Shown here: one piece after another, positions 39,001 to 47,948 of the stretch
How positions within the stretch are numbered: position 1 is the stretch's first letter
Layout of the letters: each line of letters starts with the position of its first letter
NCBI RefSeq assembly: GCF_004522105.1
Contig: NZ_SPUJ01000003.1
Location: forward strand, 558,001 to 622,000
DNA length: 64,000 bases
Reading direction: 5' to 3'
From: Nocardioides sp. 1609
Lineage (GTDB): Bacteria; Actinomycetota; Actinomycetes; Propionibacteriales; Nocardioidaceae
Position numbers and translations under genes: made by a program
Notes under the pieces: model-generated
Database searches by the model: none
The model's input: only the letters and a program-made list of their open reading frames with translations
What the model was told of the DNA's origin: nothing

Positions 39001-39219
39001 ATGAGCGAGTCCGAGAACGAGTCCGCGCCCGAGGGCATCGGCGACGAGCAGCTGCCCGACGACCTGGTGCCGAGCGAGGACAACCCGCTGGCCGAGGGCC
39101 TCGACGACGGCGAGACCGTCGACGACCTGCTGACCGGCGGCAAGACGGCCGCGGAGTCGGAGGACGTCGACGCGGGCGGGTCCGCCACGTCACAGGACGG
39201 CGACGACGGCGCGTCCTGA
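39001..39219 (+). CDS. Small acidic, probably disordered protein
   Basis: Unrecognised 72-residue protein with about 22 Asp/Glu and only one Lys, rich also in Ser and Gly. No Cys, no hydrophobic helix. It contains SENESAPEGIGDEQLPDD and DNPLAEGLDDGETVDDLL. It has its own leaderless-type promoter. Proteins like this occur next to DUF3097 in relatives, but no role is known. Coding nature is supported by promoter placement rather than homology. Confidence 0.65.
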   Translation: MSESENESAPEGIGDEQLPDDLVPSEDNPLAEGLDDGETVDDLLTGGKTAAESEDVDAGGSATSQDGDDGAS

Positions 39220-39242
39220 CCGCCGCCGTCGGTGCCCGCGCC

Positions 39243-39248
39243 TAGCGT
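39243..39248 (+). promoter_or_regulatory. Probable -10 hexamer TAGCGT
   Basis: TAGCGT is 6 nt before GTG 39255 of the DUF3097 gene. Confidence 0.5.
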
Positions 39249-39254
39249 GAGCCC

Positions 39255-40094
39255 GTGGATCGCTACGGCACCGACGTCCTGTCCGGAGACTGGCGCGCAC
39301 CCAAGCGCGGCCGCGCCGCCGAGGCGGCGGCCGACCCGGGCCTCGTGGTCGAGGAGGTCATGACCGACTTCGTGGGCGAGATCGTCGCGGTCGACCGCGA
39401 CCTCGACACGCTGACGCTCGAGGACCGGCGCGGCAAGCGGCGCACCTTCCCGCTCGGCCCCGGCTTCCTGCTCGAGGGCAGGCCGGTCATCCTCACTCCT
39501 CCGGCGCGCGCCGGTGCGCCCGCCAGGCCCACGCGGACGGCGTCCGGCTCGGTCGCCGTGCACGACGCCAGGGCCCGGGTCGCCCGGGCGAGCCGGATCT
39601 TCGTCGAGGGTCGTCACGACGCCGAGCTCGTCGAGAAGGTGTGGGGCGACGACCTGCGCATCGAGGGCGTCGTCGTGGAGTACCTCGACGGCGTCGACGA
39701 CCTCGCCGAGCACCTGCGCGACTTCCGGCCCGGTCCCGAGCGCCGCGTCGGCGTGCTGGTCGACCACCTGGTGCCCGGCTCGAAGGAGAGCCGGATCGCC
39801 CAGGCGGTCGCGTCCTCACCGGTCGGGAAGCACGTGCTGATCGTCGGGCACCCCTACGTCGACGTGTGGGCCGCGGTGAAGCCCGGCCGGGTCGGGCTGG
39901 AGCGCTGGCCCGACGTCCCGCGCAGCATCGAGTGGAAGAAGGGCGTCTGCCAGCACCTGGGCTGGCCGCACCGCGACCAGGCCGACATCGCGCGCGCCTG
40001 GAAGCAGATCCTCGGCCGGGTCGGCTCCTTCCACGACCTCGAGCCGGCGCTGCTCGGCCGCGTCGAGGAGCTCATCGACTTCGTCACCGGCTGA
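39255..40094 (+). CDS. DUF3097 protein with a possible TOPRIM-like core
   Basis: Actinobacterial family DUF3097, 279 residues. An N-terminal OB/SH3-like part (about 30-80) contains GEIVAVDRDLDTLTLEDRRG. The central segment reads IFVEGRHDAELVEKVWGDD (E118), then VGVLVDHLVPGSKESRIA (D170). It is followed by VLIVGHPYVDVWAAVKP. The EG-x2-D and later VDxL..G pattern looks like the TOPRIM fold of RNase M5/primase, although the second Asp of DxD is not kept. It converges with hemW, 11 bp away. Function is not established; a nucleic-acid role is my inference. Confidence 0.85.
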   Translation: MDRYGTDVLSGDWRAPKRGRAAEAAADPGLVVEEVMTDFVGEIVAVDRDLDTLTLEDRRGKRRTFPLGPGFLLEGRPVILTPPARAGAPARPTRTASGSVAVHDARARVARASRIFVEGRHDAELVEKVWGDDLRIEGVVVEYLDGVDDLAEHLRDFRPGPERRVGVLVDHLVPGSKESRIAQAVASSPVGKHVLIVGHPYVDVWAAVKPGRVGLERWPDVPRSIEWKKGVCQHLGWPHRDQADIARAWKQILGRVGSFHDLEPALLGRVEELIDFVTG

Positions 40095-40105
40095 CGCCGG
40101 CCGGG

Positions 40106-41332
40106 TCAGCCCAGCAGGTCGCGGACGACGGCGTCGGCCAGCAGCCGGCCCGGCCGGGTGAGCAGCAGCCGCCCGTCGTCGACGACCGCGAGCCCGGCCT
40201 CGACGACCGGCGCCACCGCGTCGGTCGACTCCAGGACGTCGAGTGCCAGGCCCTCGGCGAGCCGCACCTCGAGCAGCACCCGCTCCAGCCGGCGGGTGTC
40301 GCCGTCGAGCACCTCGCGGGCGTGCGCCGGGCTCAGCCCGGACGCGAGCCGCTCGGCGTACGGGACGGGGTGCTTGACGTTCCACCAGCGGGTGCCGCCG
40401 ACGTGGGAGTGGGCGCCGGGGCCGACGCCCCACCAGTCGCCGCCGCGCCAGTAGGCCAGGTTGTGCCGACACCGGGCCGCCTCGTCACGGGCCCAGTTGG
40501 ACACCTCGTACCAGCCGAGGCCGGCCGCGGTGAGCCGGTCGTCGGCGAGCACGTACTTGTCGGCGAGGTCGTCGTCGTCGGGCATCGGGAGCTCACCGCG
40601 GCGCACCCGGCGGGCCAGGGCGGTGCCGTCCTCGACGATCAACGAGTACGCCGAGACGTGGTCGGGCTCGCACGCGAGCGCGACGTCGAGCGAGGTCGCC
40701 CAGTCGTCCAGCGACTCCCCCGGCGTGCCGTAGATGAGGTCGAGGCTGACCTGCTCGAAGCCGGCCGTCCGCGCCCAGTCGACGACGTGAGGCACCCGGA
40801 GCGGGTCGTGGGTGCGGTCGAGGACGCGCAGCACGTGGTCGACCGCCGACTGCATGCCGAACGAGATCCGGTTGAACCCGACCGCGCGCAGCTCCTCGAG
40901 GTCCGCCAGCGCGACCGAGTCCGGGTTGGCCTCGGTGGTGACCTCGACGTCGGCGGCGAGCCCGAACTCGGCGCCGATCGCGGCGACCACCGAGCCGAGG
41001 TCCGCGGGACTCAGCAGCGTCGGCGTACCGCCTCCGAAGAAGACCGTCGACACCGGCAGGTCCACGTCGCCGAGCACCCGGCGGGCCCGGCGGACCTCGG
41101 CGATCGCCGACGCGGCGTACGTGCCGCGGGAGGTCCCGCCCCGCCCGTCGGCCCCGGGCGCCCCGAGCTCCTCGGCGGTGTAGGTGTTGAAGTCGCAGTA
41201 GCCGCACCGCACCCGGCAGAACGGGACGTGGACGTAGAACGAGAAGCTGCGCTCCCCGAGGCCGGACAGGGCGGAGTCGGGCAGGCTGCCGTCGTCGGGC
41301 ACCGGGTCACCGGTGGGCAGGACGGACGGCAT
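40106..41332 (-). CDS. hemW: Radical SAM haem chaperone HemW
   Basis: HemW/HemN-like radical SAM protein of 408 residues, now regarded as a haem chaperone rather than a coproporphyrinogen dehydrogenase. The [4Fe-4S] motif is FCRVRCGYCDFNTY near residue 36, followed by VFFGGGTPTLLSP. The C-terminal HemN domain includes NLAYWRGGDWWGVGPGAHSHV. Alone on the minus strand here, but relatives have it between lepA and hrcA, matching this region. Confidence 0.94.
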   Translation of the reverse strand: MPSVLPTGDPVPDDGSLPDSALSGLGERSFSFYVHVPFCRVRCGYCDFNTYTAEELGAPGADGRGGTSRGTYAASAIAEVRRARRVLGDVDLPVSTVFFGGGTPTLLSPADLGSVVAAIGAEFGLAADVEVTTEANPDSVALADLEELRAVGFNRISFGMQSAVDHVLRVLDRTHDPLRVPHVVDWARTAGFEQVSLDLIYGTPGESLDDWATSLDVALACEPDHVSAYSLIVEDGTALARRVRRGELPMPDDDDLADKYVLADDRLTAAGLGWYEVSNWARDEAARCRHNLAYWRGGDWWGVGPGAHSHVGGTRWWNVKHPVPYAERLASGLSPAHAREVLDGDTRRLERVLLEVRLAEGLALDVLESTDAVAPVVEAGLAVVDDGRLLLTRPGRLLADAVVRDLLG

Positions 41333-41365
41333 GGCTCCATCCTCGCGCAGCCGTCGGACGGCCGC

Positions 41366-42355
41366 TCAGACGGGCACGTTGAGGGTCAGCACGTAGCCGT
41401 CGGCGACCGAGCCGGTGACCTTCGCCATCTGCAGCGAGTAGCCGTCCGAGAAGACGTTGTCGCTGCTCAGGCTGGTCTGCTCCATGTTGCTCACGCTGGC
41501 CTCGTAGCCCTCGACGCTCGCGTAGACCTCGTCGGCCGTGGCCTCGGGGATGGCCAGCTGCGAGGTCCGCAGCTTGTTGTCGGCCGACGTCGCCGCCGCG
41601 AGGCTCTCGTAGACCTCGAAGTGCATGTGCGGCCAGCGGCCGGAGTACGCCGCCGGGAAGATCGTGGTGAACTCGACCCACCCGTCGCCGTCGGTCTCCT
41701 GGACGCCGCGCAGGTAGTTCTCCTCGGCGATCAACTCCGAGTACATCGAGTACTCGCCGCTGCGGTCGCAGTGCCACAGGTAGACCGCGGCGCCGGCGAG
41801 CGCGGTCGCGTCGTCCCCGTCCAGGTCGTAGACCTTGAGCCGGACCGTCGTCGCGACGCCCTCGGCGACGCCGGAGGCCGTCCCGAAGCTGGAGGTGATG
41901 TCACTGCGGACGACGCCGGACTCGGTGAGCACGTTGGCGCCGTTCGACCCGTCGCCGGGGTAGGGACCGGCGGTCTCCTCGGGGATCTCACCGTCGGCGA
42001 CGTCGACCTCGGCAGCGCCGGCGGCCGCACCGTCGGGCGGGGGGCCGCCGGGGCCGCCGCTCGCCGAGGTGGTCGAGGATGCCGGTGTGCTCGACGAGCC
42101 GGACGGGTCGTCGGCGGCGCAGCCGACGACCGCGACGGCGACGGTGCCGCCGAGGATCGTCAGCAGGCCGCGCCGCCCCAGGGAGGCCCGCTGGCGCCCG
42201 ACGATCCGTACCAGGTCGTGCGACAGGCCGAGGTCGTGGTCCTCGAGCTCGTCGGTCCCGTGGCCGGGCGCGTGGTGGCCGGGCGCGTGGTGGTCGGGCG
42301 CGTGGTGGCCGTGGTGGTCGGGGTCGTGGTGGGCGCGGGGTCGCTCGGTGCTCAT
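41366..42355 (-). CDS. Intradiol ring-cleavage dioxygenase-like protein, exported, His-rich N-terminus
   Basis: Extracytoplasmic intradiol dioxygenase family, 329 residues. Residues 9-33 have eleven His in HHAPD/HHAPG-like repeats. A twin-Arg plus hydrophobic segment follows at 61-79 (RRGLLTILGGTVAVAVVGC), likely a Tat lipoprotein signal preceded by an unusual 60-residue extension. The dioxygenase domain has iron ligands in AGPYPG, CDRSGEYSMY and GRWPHMHFEV. It would open catechol-type rings outside the cytosol or act on lignin-like phenolics. ATG 42355 is used. No other catechol genes flank it. Confidence 0.87.
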   Translation of the reverse strand: MSTERPRAHHDPDHHGHHAPDHHAPGHHAPGHGTDELEDHDLGLSHDLVRIVGRQRASLGRRGLLTILGGTVAVAVVGCAADDPSGSSSTPASSTTSASGGPGGPPPDGAAAGAAEVDVADGEIPEETAGPYPGDGSNGANVLTESGVVRSDITSSFGTASGVAEGVATTVRLKVYDLDGDDATALAGAAVYLWHCDRSGEYSMYSELIAEENYLRGVQETDGDGWVEFTTIFPAAYSGRWPHMHFEVYESLAAATSADNKLRTSQLAIPEATADEVYASVEGYEASVSNMEQTSLSSDNVFSDGYSLQMAKVTGSVADGYVLTLNVPV

Positions 42356-42439
42356 GACACCGAGCGTGTCCGCCGGCGCTGTGCGTCTCCTGTGGGGTGC
42401 GTCAGCCCCGGGTGTGTGGGACACACCCGGGGCCGGCGC

Positions 42440-44260
42440 TCAGGAGTAGAAGCCGGCGATGAGGTCCTCGTTGTTGGCCTCGACGACGTTCCGCTTGACC
42501 TTCAGCGACGGCGTGAGCTCGCCGGACTCGATGGTGAGGTCCTCGTCGAGGATCTCCCACTTCTTGATGGTCTCCCAGCGGTTGAGCTTGGCGTTGAGCT
42601 CCTCGACGTAGCCGCTGACCATCGCGTGGGCCTTCTCGGACCGGACGACCTCGGTGTAGCCCTTGCCGGCCAGGCCGTTCTCCTCGGCCCAGCCCACCAT
42701 GGCGTCCGGGTCGAGGGTGACCAGCGCGACCACGAAGTTGCGCTCGCTGCCGAAGACCAGGAACTGGCTGGCGTAGGGGCACAGCGCCTTGAACTTCGCC
42801 TCGATCGCGGGCGGGGCGATGTACTTGCCGCCCGAGGTCTTGAAGAGGTCCTTGATCCGGCCGGTGATGGTGAGGAAGCCGTCGGCGTCGAGGGAGCCCT
42901 TGTCGCCGGTGTGCAGCCAGCCGTCGGCGTCGATCGTCCGGGCCGTCTCTTCGGGGTTGTTGTGGTAGCCGGCCATGATGTGCGGGCCGCGCAGCAGCAC
43001 CTCGTCGCCCTCGCCGATCTTGACCTCGGCGCCCGGGAGCGCCGGGCCGACGGTGCCCATCTTGTAGTGGTCGGGGTGGTTGACCGTGGCGCCGGCGGCG
43101 TTCTCGGTCATGCCGTAGCCCTCGAGGATCTTGACCCCGGCGGCGTGGAAGAACGCGGCGATCTCGGGGTTGAGGGCCGCCGAGCCGGAGATGAAGAAGC
43201 GGACCCGCCCGCCGAACCGGTCGCGCACCTTGCTGAAGACGAGCTTGTCGAACAGGCCGTGCTGCAGCTTCATCCCGACCGGGATGGACGTGCCCTCGCG
43301 CTTGCGCCGGTCGACCTCGAGGCCGACGGCGAAGGCCTTCTTGAAGATCTTCTCCTTCGCGCCGCCCTCGGCGGCCTGCATCGTGACGATGCGGGCGTGT
43401 GCCTTCTCGAAGATCCGCGGGGCCGCGCCCATGAACGTCGGCCGCACGACCGCCAGGTTGTCGACGATCTTGTCGACGCGACCGTCGATGGCCGTCGCGA
43501 ACCCGCAGGCGAGCTGCGCGGAGAGCAGCACCTTGCCGAACGAGTGCGCCATCGGGAGCCAGAGGAACTGCAGGTCGGTCTCGTCGAGGATCTTCTGCGC
43601 CTCGATGGCGGCGCCCTCGTAGACCCAGGACCGGTGCAGCAGCCGCACGCCCTTGGGCCGGCCGGTGGTGCCGGAGGTGTAGATGAGGGTGGCGAGCTGG
43701 TCGGCGGGGATCGCCCTCGCCTTCTCCTCGATGACACCGGGGTGCTCGGCGAGGTAGGCGTCGCCGAGCTCGGCCAGGGCGTCCAGCGTCAGGACGCGGT
43801 CGCCGTCGGCGGTGCCGTCGAAGGTGATGACCTTGACCAGGTCGGGCAGGTCGGCGGCCCGCTCGGCGATCTTGGCGAGCTGGACGTCGTCCTCGGCGAA
43901 GACGAAGCGGCACGAGGCGTCGCCGAGGATGAACCCGGTGTCGTCGGCGTTGGTGCTCGGGTAGACGGTGGTGGTGGCGCCGCCGGCGCACATGATCGCG
44001 AGGTCGGCGAGGATCCACTCGTAGCGGGTGCCCGACGCGATCCCGACGCGCTGCTCGGACTCGAGCCCGAGGGAGAGCAGTCCCCCGGCGAGGCGGCTGA
44101 CGAGGTCGCCGGCCTGCTGCCACGTGACGGACTCCCACGACTCCCCGCGGGGGAAGCGGAAGGCCTCGGACCCGGGCGAGACCTTCACCCGCTCGATGAA
44201 CTGCACGGCCACGTTCTGCGGCATGGTGTCGACGAACGACGTGTCGTGATTGACGGGCAT
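42440..44260 (-). CDS. Long-chain fatty-acid-CoA ligase (FadD15-like)
   Basis: AMP-forming acyl-CoA synthetase of 606 residues. The P-loop LIYTSGTTGRPKGVRLLH is near residue 192; GYGMTENAAG near 380; GDKGSLDADGFLTITGRIKD near 450. C-terminal catalytic Lys is likely in the LTPSLKVKRNVV tail. It activates fatty acids for degradation or lipid synthesis. AGGAG sits 5 nt before the ATG. An inverted repeat overlaps its promoter. Confidence 0.95.
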   Translation of the reverse strand: MPVNHDTSFVDTMPQNVAVQFIERVKVSPGSEAFRFPRGESWESVTWQQAGDLVSRLAGGLLSLGLESEQRVGIASGTRYEWILADLAIMCAGGATTTVYPSTNADDTGFILGDASCRFVFAEDDVQLAKIAERAADLPDLVKVITFDGTADGDRVLTLDALAELGDAYLAEHPGVIEEKARAIPADQLATLIYTSGTTGRPKGVRLLHRSWVYEGAAIEAQKILDETDLQFLWLPMAHSFGKVLLSAQLACGFATAIDGRVDKIVDNLAVVRPTFMGAAPRIFEKAHARIVTMQAAEGGAKEKIFKKAFAVGLEVDRRKREGTSIPVGMKLQHGLFDKLVFSKVRDRFGGRVRFFISGSAALNPEIAAFFHAAGVKILEGYGMTENAAGATVNHPDHYKMGTVGPALPGAEVKIGEGDEVLLRGPHIMAGYHNNPEETARTIDADGWLHTGDKGSLDADGFLTITGRIKDLFKTSGGKYIAPPAIEAKFKALCPYASQFLVFGSERNFVVALVTLDPDAMVGWAEENGLAGKGYTEVVRSEKAHAMVSGYVEELNAKLNRWETIKKWEILDEDLTIESGELTPSLKVKRNVVEANNEDLIAGFYS

Positions 44261-44301
44261 TTCTCTCCTGGGCTCGACCTGGCGGGTACGGGTTGCGACG
44301 T

Positions 44302-44332
44302 AACCTAGATCACTTCACCTACCAGCGGGTAG
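44302..44332 (-). promoter_or_regulatory. fadD promoter with inverted-repeat operator
   Basis: CTACC-AGCG-GGTAG (44319-44332) overlies the -35 side of a TAGGTT hexamer (44302-44307, minus). The spot is AT-rich in a GC-rich genome. The size and symmetry fit a TetR-type fatty-acid repressor, but this is inferred. Confidence 0.45.
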
Positions 44333-44392
44333 ACAACCCCGATGCTGACACTGTTTGCCCGGGCCTGCGTGGCGCCCGGGCAGGCACACCGC

Positions 44393-44965
44393 TCAACTGC
44401 GCGGGCCGCGCACGACCTCGCCGAACCACGACGACACCGTCACGCCGGTGCCCGGACGGTGCACCACCTCGACCGGGTCCCCGGCCTGCAGCACGCCGGG
44501 CGAGACGACCCGCAGGTACGCGCCGGGCCGGCCGTCCTCGGCGAAGCGCCGCGCCCAGGCCCGGTTGTCGTAACCCTGCCGCCCGAGCCAGACCTGGAAG
44601 GTGCGGCACGGCGTGCGGAACATCGTCACCTCGACCACGACGTCCTCGCCGATCCGCCACCGCTCGCCGATCTCCGCGCCGTTGACGTCGACGCCGCGGG
44701 TCGTCAGGTTCTCGCCGAAGGTGCCGTCGGGGACGTCGGCGCCGAACGTCCCCGCCCACCGGTCGAGGTCCTCGCGGGCGAAGGCGTAGACCGCCTTGTC
44801 CGGCCCGCCGTGGTGGCGGCGGTTGGACACCTCGTCGCCGTCGAGACCGAGCGGACCCACCGCCACGGGCCCGGTGACGGTGGCCTTCTCGATCGACGTG
44901 CGCCCGCTGCGGACCCACGTCACGGGCTGCGGACGACCGACGTGGACGGACTGGACGTGGGGCAC
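44393..44965 (-). CDS. MOSC-domain protein (YiiM-like)
   Basis: MOSC domain protein of 190 residues; relatives detoxify N-hydroxylated bases through a molybdenum cofactor, or are of unknown use. Visible are NRRHHGGPDKAVYAFAREDL near residue 49, GTFGENLTTRGVDV, and the conserved Cys in FRTPCRTFQVWL. The GTG start is 4 bp after the kinase-like gene. The metal cofactor is inferred from family only. Confidence 0.92.
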   Translation of the reverse strand: MPHVQSVHVGRPQPVTWVRSGRTSIEKATVTGPVAVGPLGLDGDEVSNRRHHGGPDKAVYAFAREDLDRWAGTFGADVPDGTFGENLTTRGVDVNGAEIGERWRIGEDVVVEVTMFRTPCRTFQVWLGRQGYDNRAWARRFAEDGRPGAYLRVVSPGVLQAGDPVEVVHRPGTGVTVSSWFGEVVRGPRS

Positions 44966-44969
44966 GGCG

Positions 44970-45863
44970 TCAATCCTGCACGGCCTTGGCGATGCTCACG
45001 CAGCGGGTGATCCAGTCGCCGTCCGGCTCGCGCTCCCCCAGCGCCGCCACCACGTTCCCGAGCACCCGGACGACGACCCAGTCGCGGGCCCGGTCCTCGT
45101 CGAGTCCGGCGGCGTCGACCGTGGTGTGGAACCGGCGACGCACCCCGCCCCGGACGTCGCCGTCGAGCTCGTCCCACCGGTTCCAGAGCAGTGGCGCGAC
45201 CTCGTAGTGCGGGTCGCCGCTGAGTGGCCTCGGGTCGATCGCCAACCACGGCTCGCGGTCCGCGGCGAGCACGGTCCCGTAGTGCAGGTCGCTGTGGATC
45301 ATGGTGCCGGTGCTCGCCGGGTCGGCGAGGAACCCCCGACCGAGCGCCACGGCCTGCTCGACCATCCGGTGCGGCACCGGAGCGTCACGAGGCAGGTCGG
45401 CCAGCGCCGTGGTCCAGCGCTCGACGTGGGCCGTCAGGGGCCTCAGCCGGGGCGGCGCGGGCACGTGCAGGCGCGCGTAGAGGCCCGCGACGACCTCGCA
45501 GGCCTCCAGGTCCCAGTGGTCGGTGAGGTCGACCGGGTGCAGCCGCTCGAGGAGGAGGGCGGCCCGGTGCGGGTCAGCACGCAGCAGCAGCGCCGCGCCG
45601 TCGCCGTGCCAGTGCTGCAGCGCGAGGTGCTCGTGCTCGGACTCATCGTCGGGGCGCTGCACCTTCAGGACGGCGGCGCGGTCGTGGCCGTCGCGCACCG
45701 GGAGCACCAGGGCCGCTCCCCGGTGCAACGGCTCGCCGTCCACCGTGAGCGCCCACTCCGCCAGCAGGTCGCGCACCAGCCGCGGCAGCCGGTCGACCCA
45801 GGCCGCCCAGTCGGGGCCGCGGGCCGCCAGGGCCTGGACGCCCGGCGGGAGCGCGACGCTCAC
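44970..45863 (-). CDS. APH(6)/hydroxyurea-phosphotransferase-like kinase
   Basis: Aminoglycoside-phosphotransferase-family protein of 297 residues, closest to the streptomycin 6-kinase/hur branch. The nucleotide lobe has VLKVQRPDDES. The catalytic loop reads IHSDLHYGTVLAA, where the usual HGDLHxGN has Ser for Gly and Thr for the metal-binding Asn. The following AIDPRPLSGDPHYE is intact. The Asn to Thr change makes kinase activity uncertain. GTG start; coupled to the MOSC gene. A resistance role should not be assumed. Confidence 0.85.
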   Translation of the reverse strand: MSVALPPGVQALAARGPDWAAWVDRLPRLVRDLLAEWALTVDGEPLHRGAALVLPVRDGHDRAAVLKVQRPDDESEHEHLALQHWHGDGAALLLRADPHRAALLLERLHPVDLTDHWDLEACEVVAGLYARLHVPAPPRLRPLTAHVERWTTALADLPRDAPVPHRMVEQAVALGRGFLADPASTGTMIHSDLHYGTVLAADREPWLAIDPRPLSGDPHYEVAPLLWNRWDELDGDVRGGVRRRFHTTVDAAGLDEDRARDWVVVRVLGNVVAALGEREPDGDWITRCVSIAKAVQD

Positions 45864-45942
45864 CGGGTCCCGGTCCCGGGCTGGTGGCCCGGCGGCACGT
45901 CCGGCCGGCCCGGGGCCGGTCGGACCGCCTCGGTCCCCGCGG

Positions 45943-47835
45943 CTACTTCTTGCCCTTCTCGGACGACGAGCCGGCGCCGTCGTTGGAGAGCGCGGCGACG
46001 AACGCCTCCTGGGGGACCTCGACGCGGCCGACCATCTTCATCCGCTTCTTGCCCTCCTTCTGCTTCTCCAGCAGCTTGCGCTTGCGGGTGATGTCGCCGC
46101 CGTAGCACTTGGCCAGCACGTCCTTGCGGATCGCGCGGATGTTCTCGCGAGCGATCACGCGGGCCCCGATCGCGGCCTGGATCGGCACCTCGAACTGCTG
46201 GCGCGGGATGAGGTCCTTGAGCTTGCCGGCCATCATCACGCCGTAGCCATAGGCGGCGTCCTTGTGGACGATCGCGCTGAACGCGTCGACCGGCTCGCCC
46301 TGCAGGAGGATGTCGACCTTGACCAGGTCGGCGACCTGCTCGCCGGAGCGCTCGTAGTCGAGCGAGGCGTAGCCCTTGGTGCGCGACTTCAGCTGGTCGA
46401 AGAAGTCGAAGACGATCTCGCCCATCGGCAGCGTGTAGCGCATCTCGACGCGGTCCTCGGACAGGTAGTCCATGCCGCCGAGGGTGCCGCGCTTGGTCTG
46501 GCACAGCTCCATGATCGTGCCGATGTAGTCGCTGGGGCTGAGGATCGTGGCCTTGACGACGGGCTCGCGCACCTCGTCGATCTTCATCTCGGGGAACTCG
46601 CTCGGGTTGGTCACCTCGATCGAGGTGCCGTCCTCGAGGATGACCTCGTAGACCACGTTGGGCGCCGTCGAGATGAGGTCGAGGTCGAACTCGCGCTCGA
46701 GGCGCTCGCGGGTGATCTCCATGTGGAGCAGGCCGAGGAACCCGACGCGGAACCCGAAGCCGAGCGCGCCGGAGGTCTCGGGCTCGTAGACGAGCGCGGC
46801 GTCGTTCAGCTGCAGCTTCTCGAGGGCCTCGCGCAGGTCGCCGTACTGGTCGCCGTCGATGGGGTACAGGCCCGCGTAGACCATCGGGTTGGGGTGCTTG
46901 TAGCCCCCGAGGGCCTCGGTCGCGCCGTGGTGCTGGGTGGTGACGGTGTCGCCGACCCGCGACTGGCGGACGTCCTTGACCCCGGTGATGAGGTAGCCCA
47001 CCTCGCCGACGCCGAGGTCGCTCGACTTGACCGGCTCGGGGCTGATGACGCCGACCTCGAGCATCTCGTGGACGACGCCGTTGGACATCATCTTGATCCG
47101 GTCGCGGTGGCTGAGCTTGCCGTCGATCACGCGGACGTAGGTGACCACGCCGCGGTAGGTGTCGTAGACCGAGTCGAAGATCAGGGCCCGCGCGGGCTTG
47201 TCGGCGTCGCCGACCGGCGGCGGGGTCTCGGCCACGATGTGGTTGAGGAGCTCCGCGACGCCCATGCCGGTCTTGGCGCTCACCCGGAGCACGTCGTCGG
47301 GGTCGCAGCCGACCAGTCCCGCGATCTCCGCGGCGTACTTCTCGGGGTTGGCGCTGGGCAGGTCGATCTTGTTGAGCACCGGGATGATGTGCAGGTCGGC
47401 GCCCATGGCGAGGTAGAGGTTGGCCAGCGTCTGCGCCTCGATGCCCTGCGCCGCGTCGACGAGGAGGACGGCGGCCTCGCACGCCTCGAGGGAGCGCGAG
47501 ACCTCGTAGGTGAAGTCGACGTGGCCCGGCGTGTCGATCATGTTGAGCACGTAGGTGCCCGGCTCGGCCTTCTCGTCGTTGTCGGCCGGCACGGTCCACG
47601 GCATGCGGACGGCCTGGCTCTTGATCGTGATGCCGCGCTCGCGCTCGATGTCCATCCGGTCGAGGTACTGCGCCCGGGCGGCGCGGGCGTCGACGACGCC
47701 GGTCAGCTGCAGCATCCGGTCGGCCAGGGTCGACTTCCCGTGGTCGATGTGGGCGATGATGCAGAAGTTCCGGATGATCGCGGGGTCGGTGTGACCGGGC
47801 TTCGGAGCGGGCTTCGGAGCGGTGGAGGCAGCCAT
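45943..47835 (-). CDS. lepA: Elongation factor 4 (LepA)
   Basis: Translational GTPase of 630 residues that promotes back-translocation or ribosome assembly. G1 [10 protein letters not shown] near residue 30; G3 [19 protein letters not shown] near 98; G4 NKIDLPSA near 150. C-terminal LepA-specific domain ends [26 protein letters not shown] 47835 has GGAGG 4 nt before it; the longer frame upstream is rejected. It diverges from the PhoD-like gene. Confidence 0.96.
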   Translation of the reverse strand: MAASTAPKPAPKPGHTDPAIIRNFCIIAHIDHGKSTLADRMLQLTGVVDARAARAQYLDRMDIERERGITIKSQAVRMPWTVPADNDEKAEPGTYVLNMIDTPGHVDFTYEVSRSLEACEAAVLLVDAAQGIEAQTLANLYLAMGADLHIIPVLNKIDLPSANPEKYAAEIAGLVGCDPDDVLRVSAKTGMGVAELLNHIVAETPPPVGDADKPARALIFDSVYDTYRGVVTYVRVIDGKLSHRDRIKMMSNGVVHEMLEVGVISPEPVKSSDLGVGEVGYLITGVKDVRQSRVGDTVTTQHHGATEALGGYKHPNPMVYAGLYPIDGDQYGDLREALEKLQLNDAALVYEPETSGALGFGFRVGFLGLLHMEITRERLEREFDLDLISTAPNVVYEVILEDGTSIEVTNPSEFPEMKIDEVREPVVKATILSPSDYIGTIMELCQTKRGTLGGMDYLSEDRVEMRYTLPMGEIVFDFFDQLKSRTKGYASLDYERSGEQVADLVKVDILLQGEPVDAFSAIVHKDAAYGYGVMMAGKLKDLIPRQQFEVPIQAAIGARVIARENIRAIRKDVLAKCYGGDITRKRKLLEKQKEGKKRMKMVGRVEVPQEAFVAALSNDGAGSSSEKGKK

Positions 47836-47948
47836 GAGGCCTCCATTGTCCCCGACGGGTGCGCGCGGGACGAAATGGTCGTCGCCGGTTCCCGCCACGG
47901 TCGCGACGCGGACACCTCTCGTTGGCACGCGACGCGGAGGTTGGAGCC

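Noticed and set aside
39641..44308. 1555-codon open frame on the plus strand
   Set aside because: It is antisense to hemW, the dioxygenase and fadD, has no family motifs, and reflects absence of stops at high GC.
44970..45863. Acquired aminoglycoside-resistance gene
   Set aside because: Base use matches neighbours, the catalytic loop is altered, and no mobile element is present.
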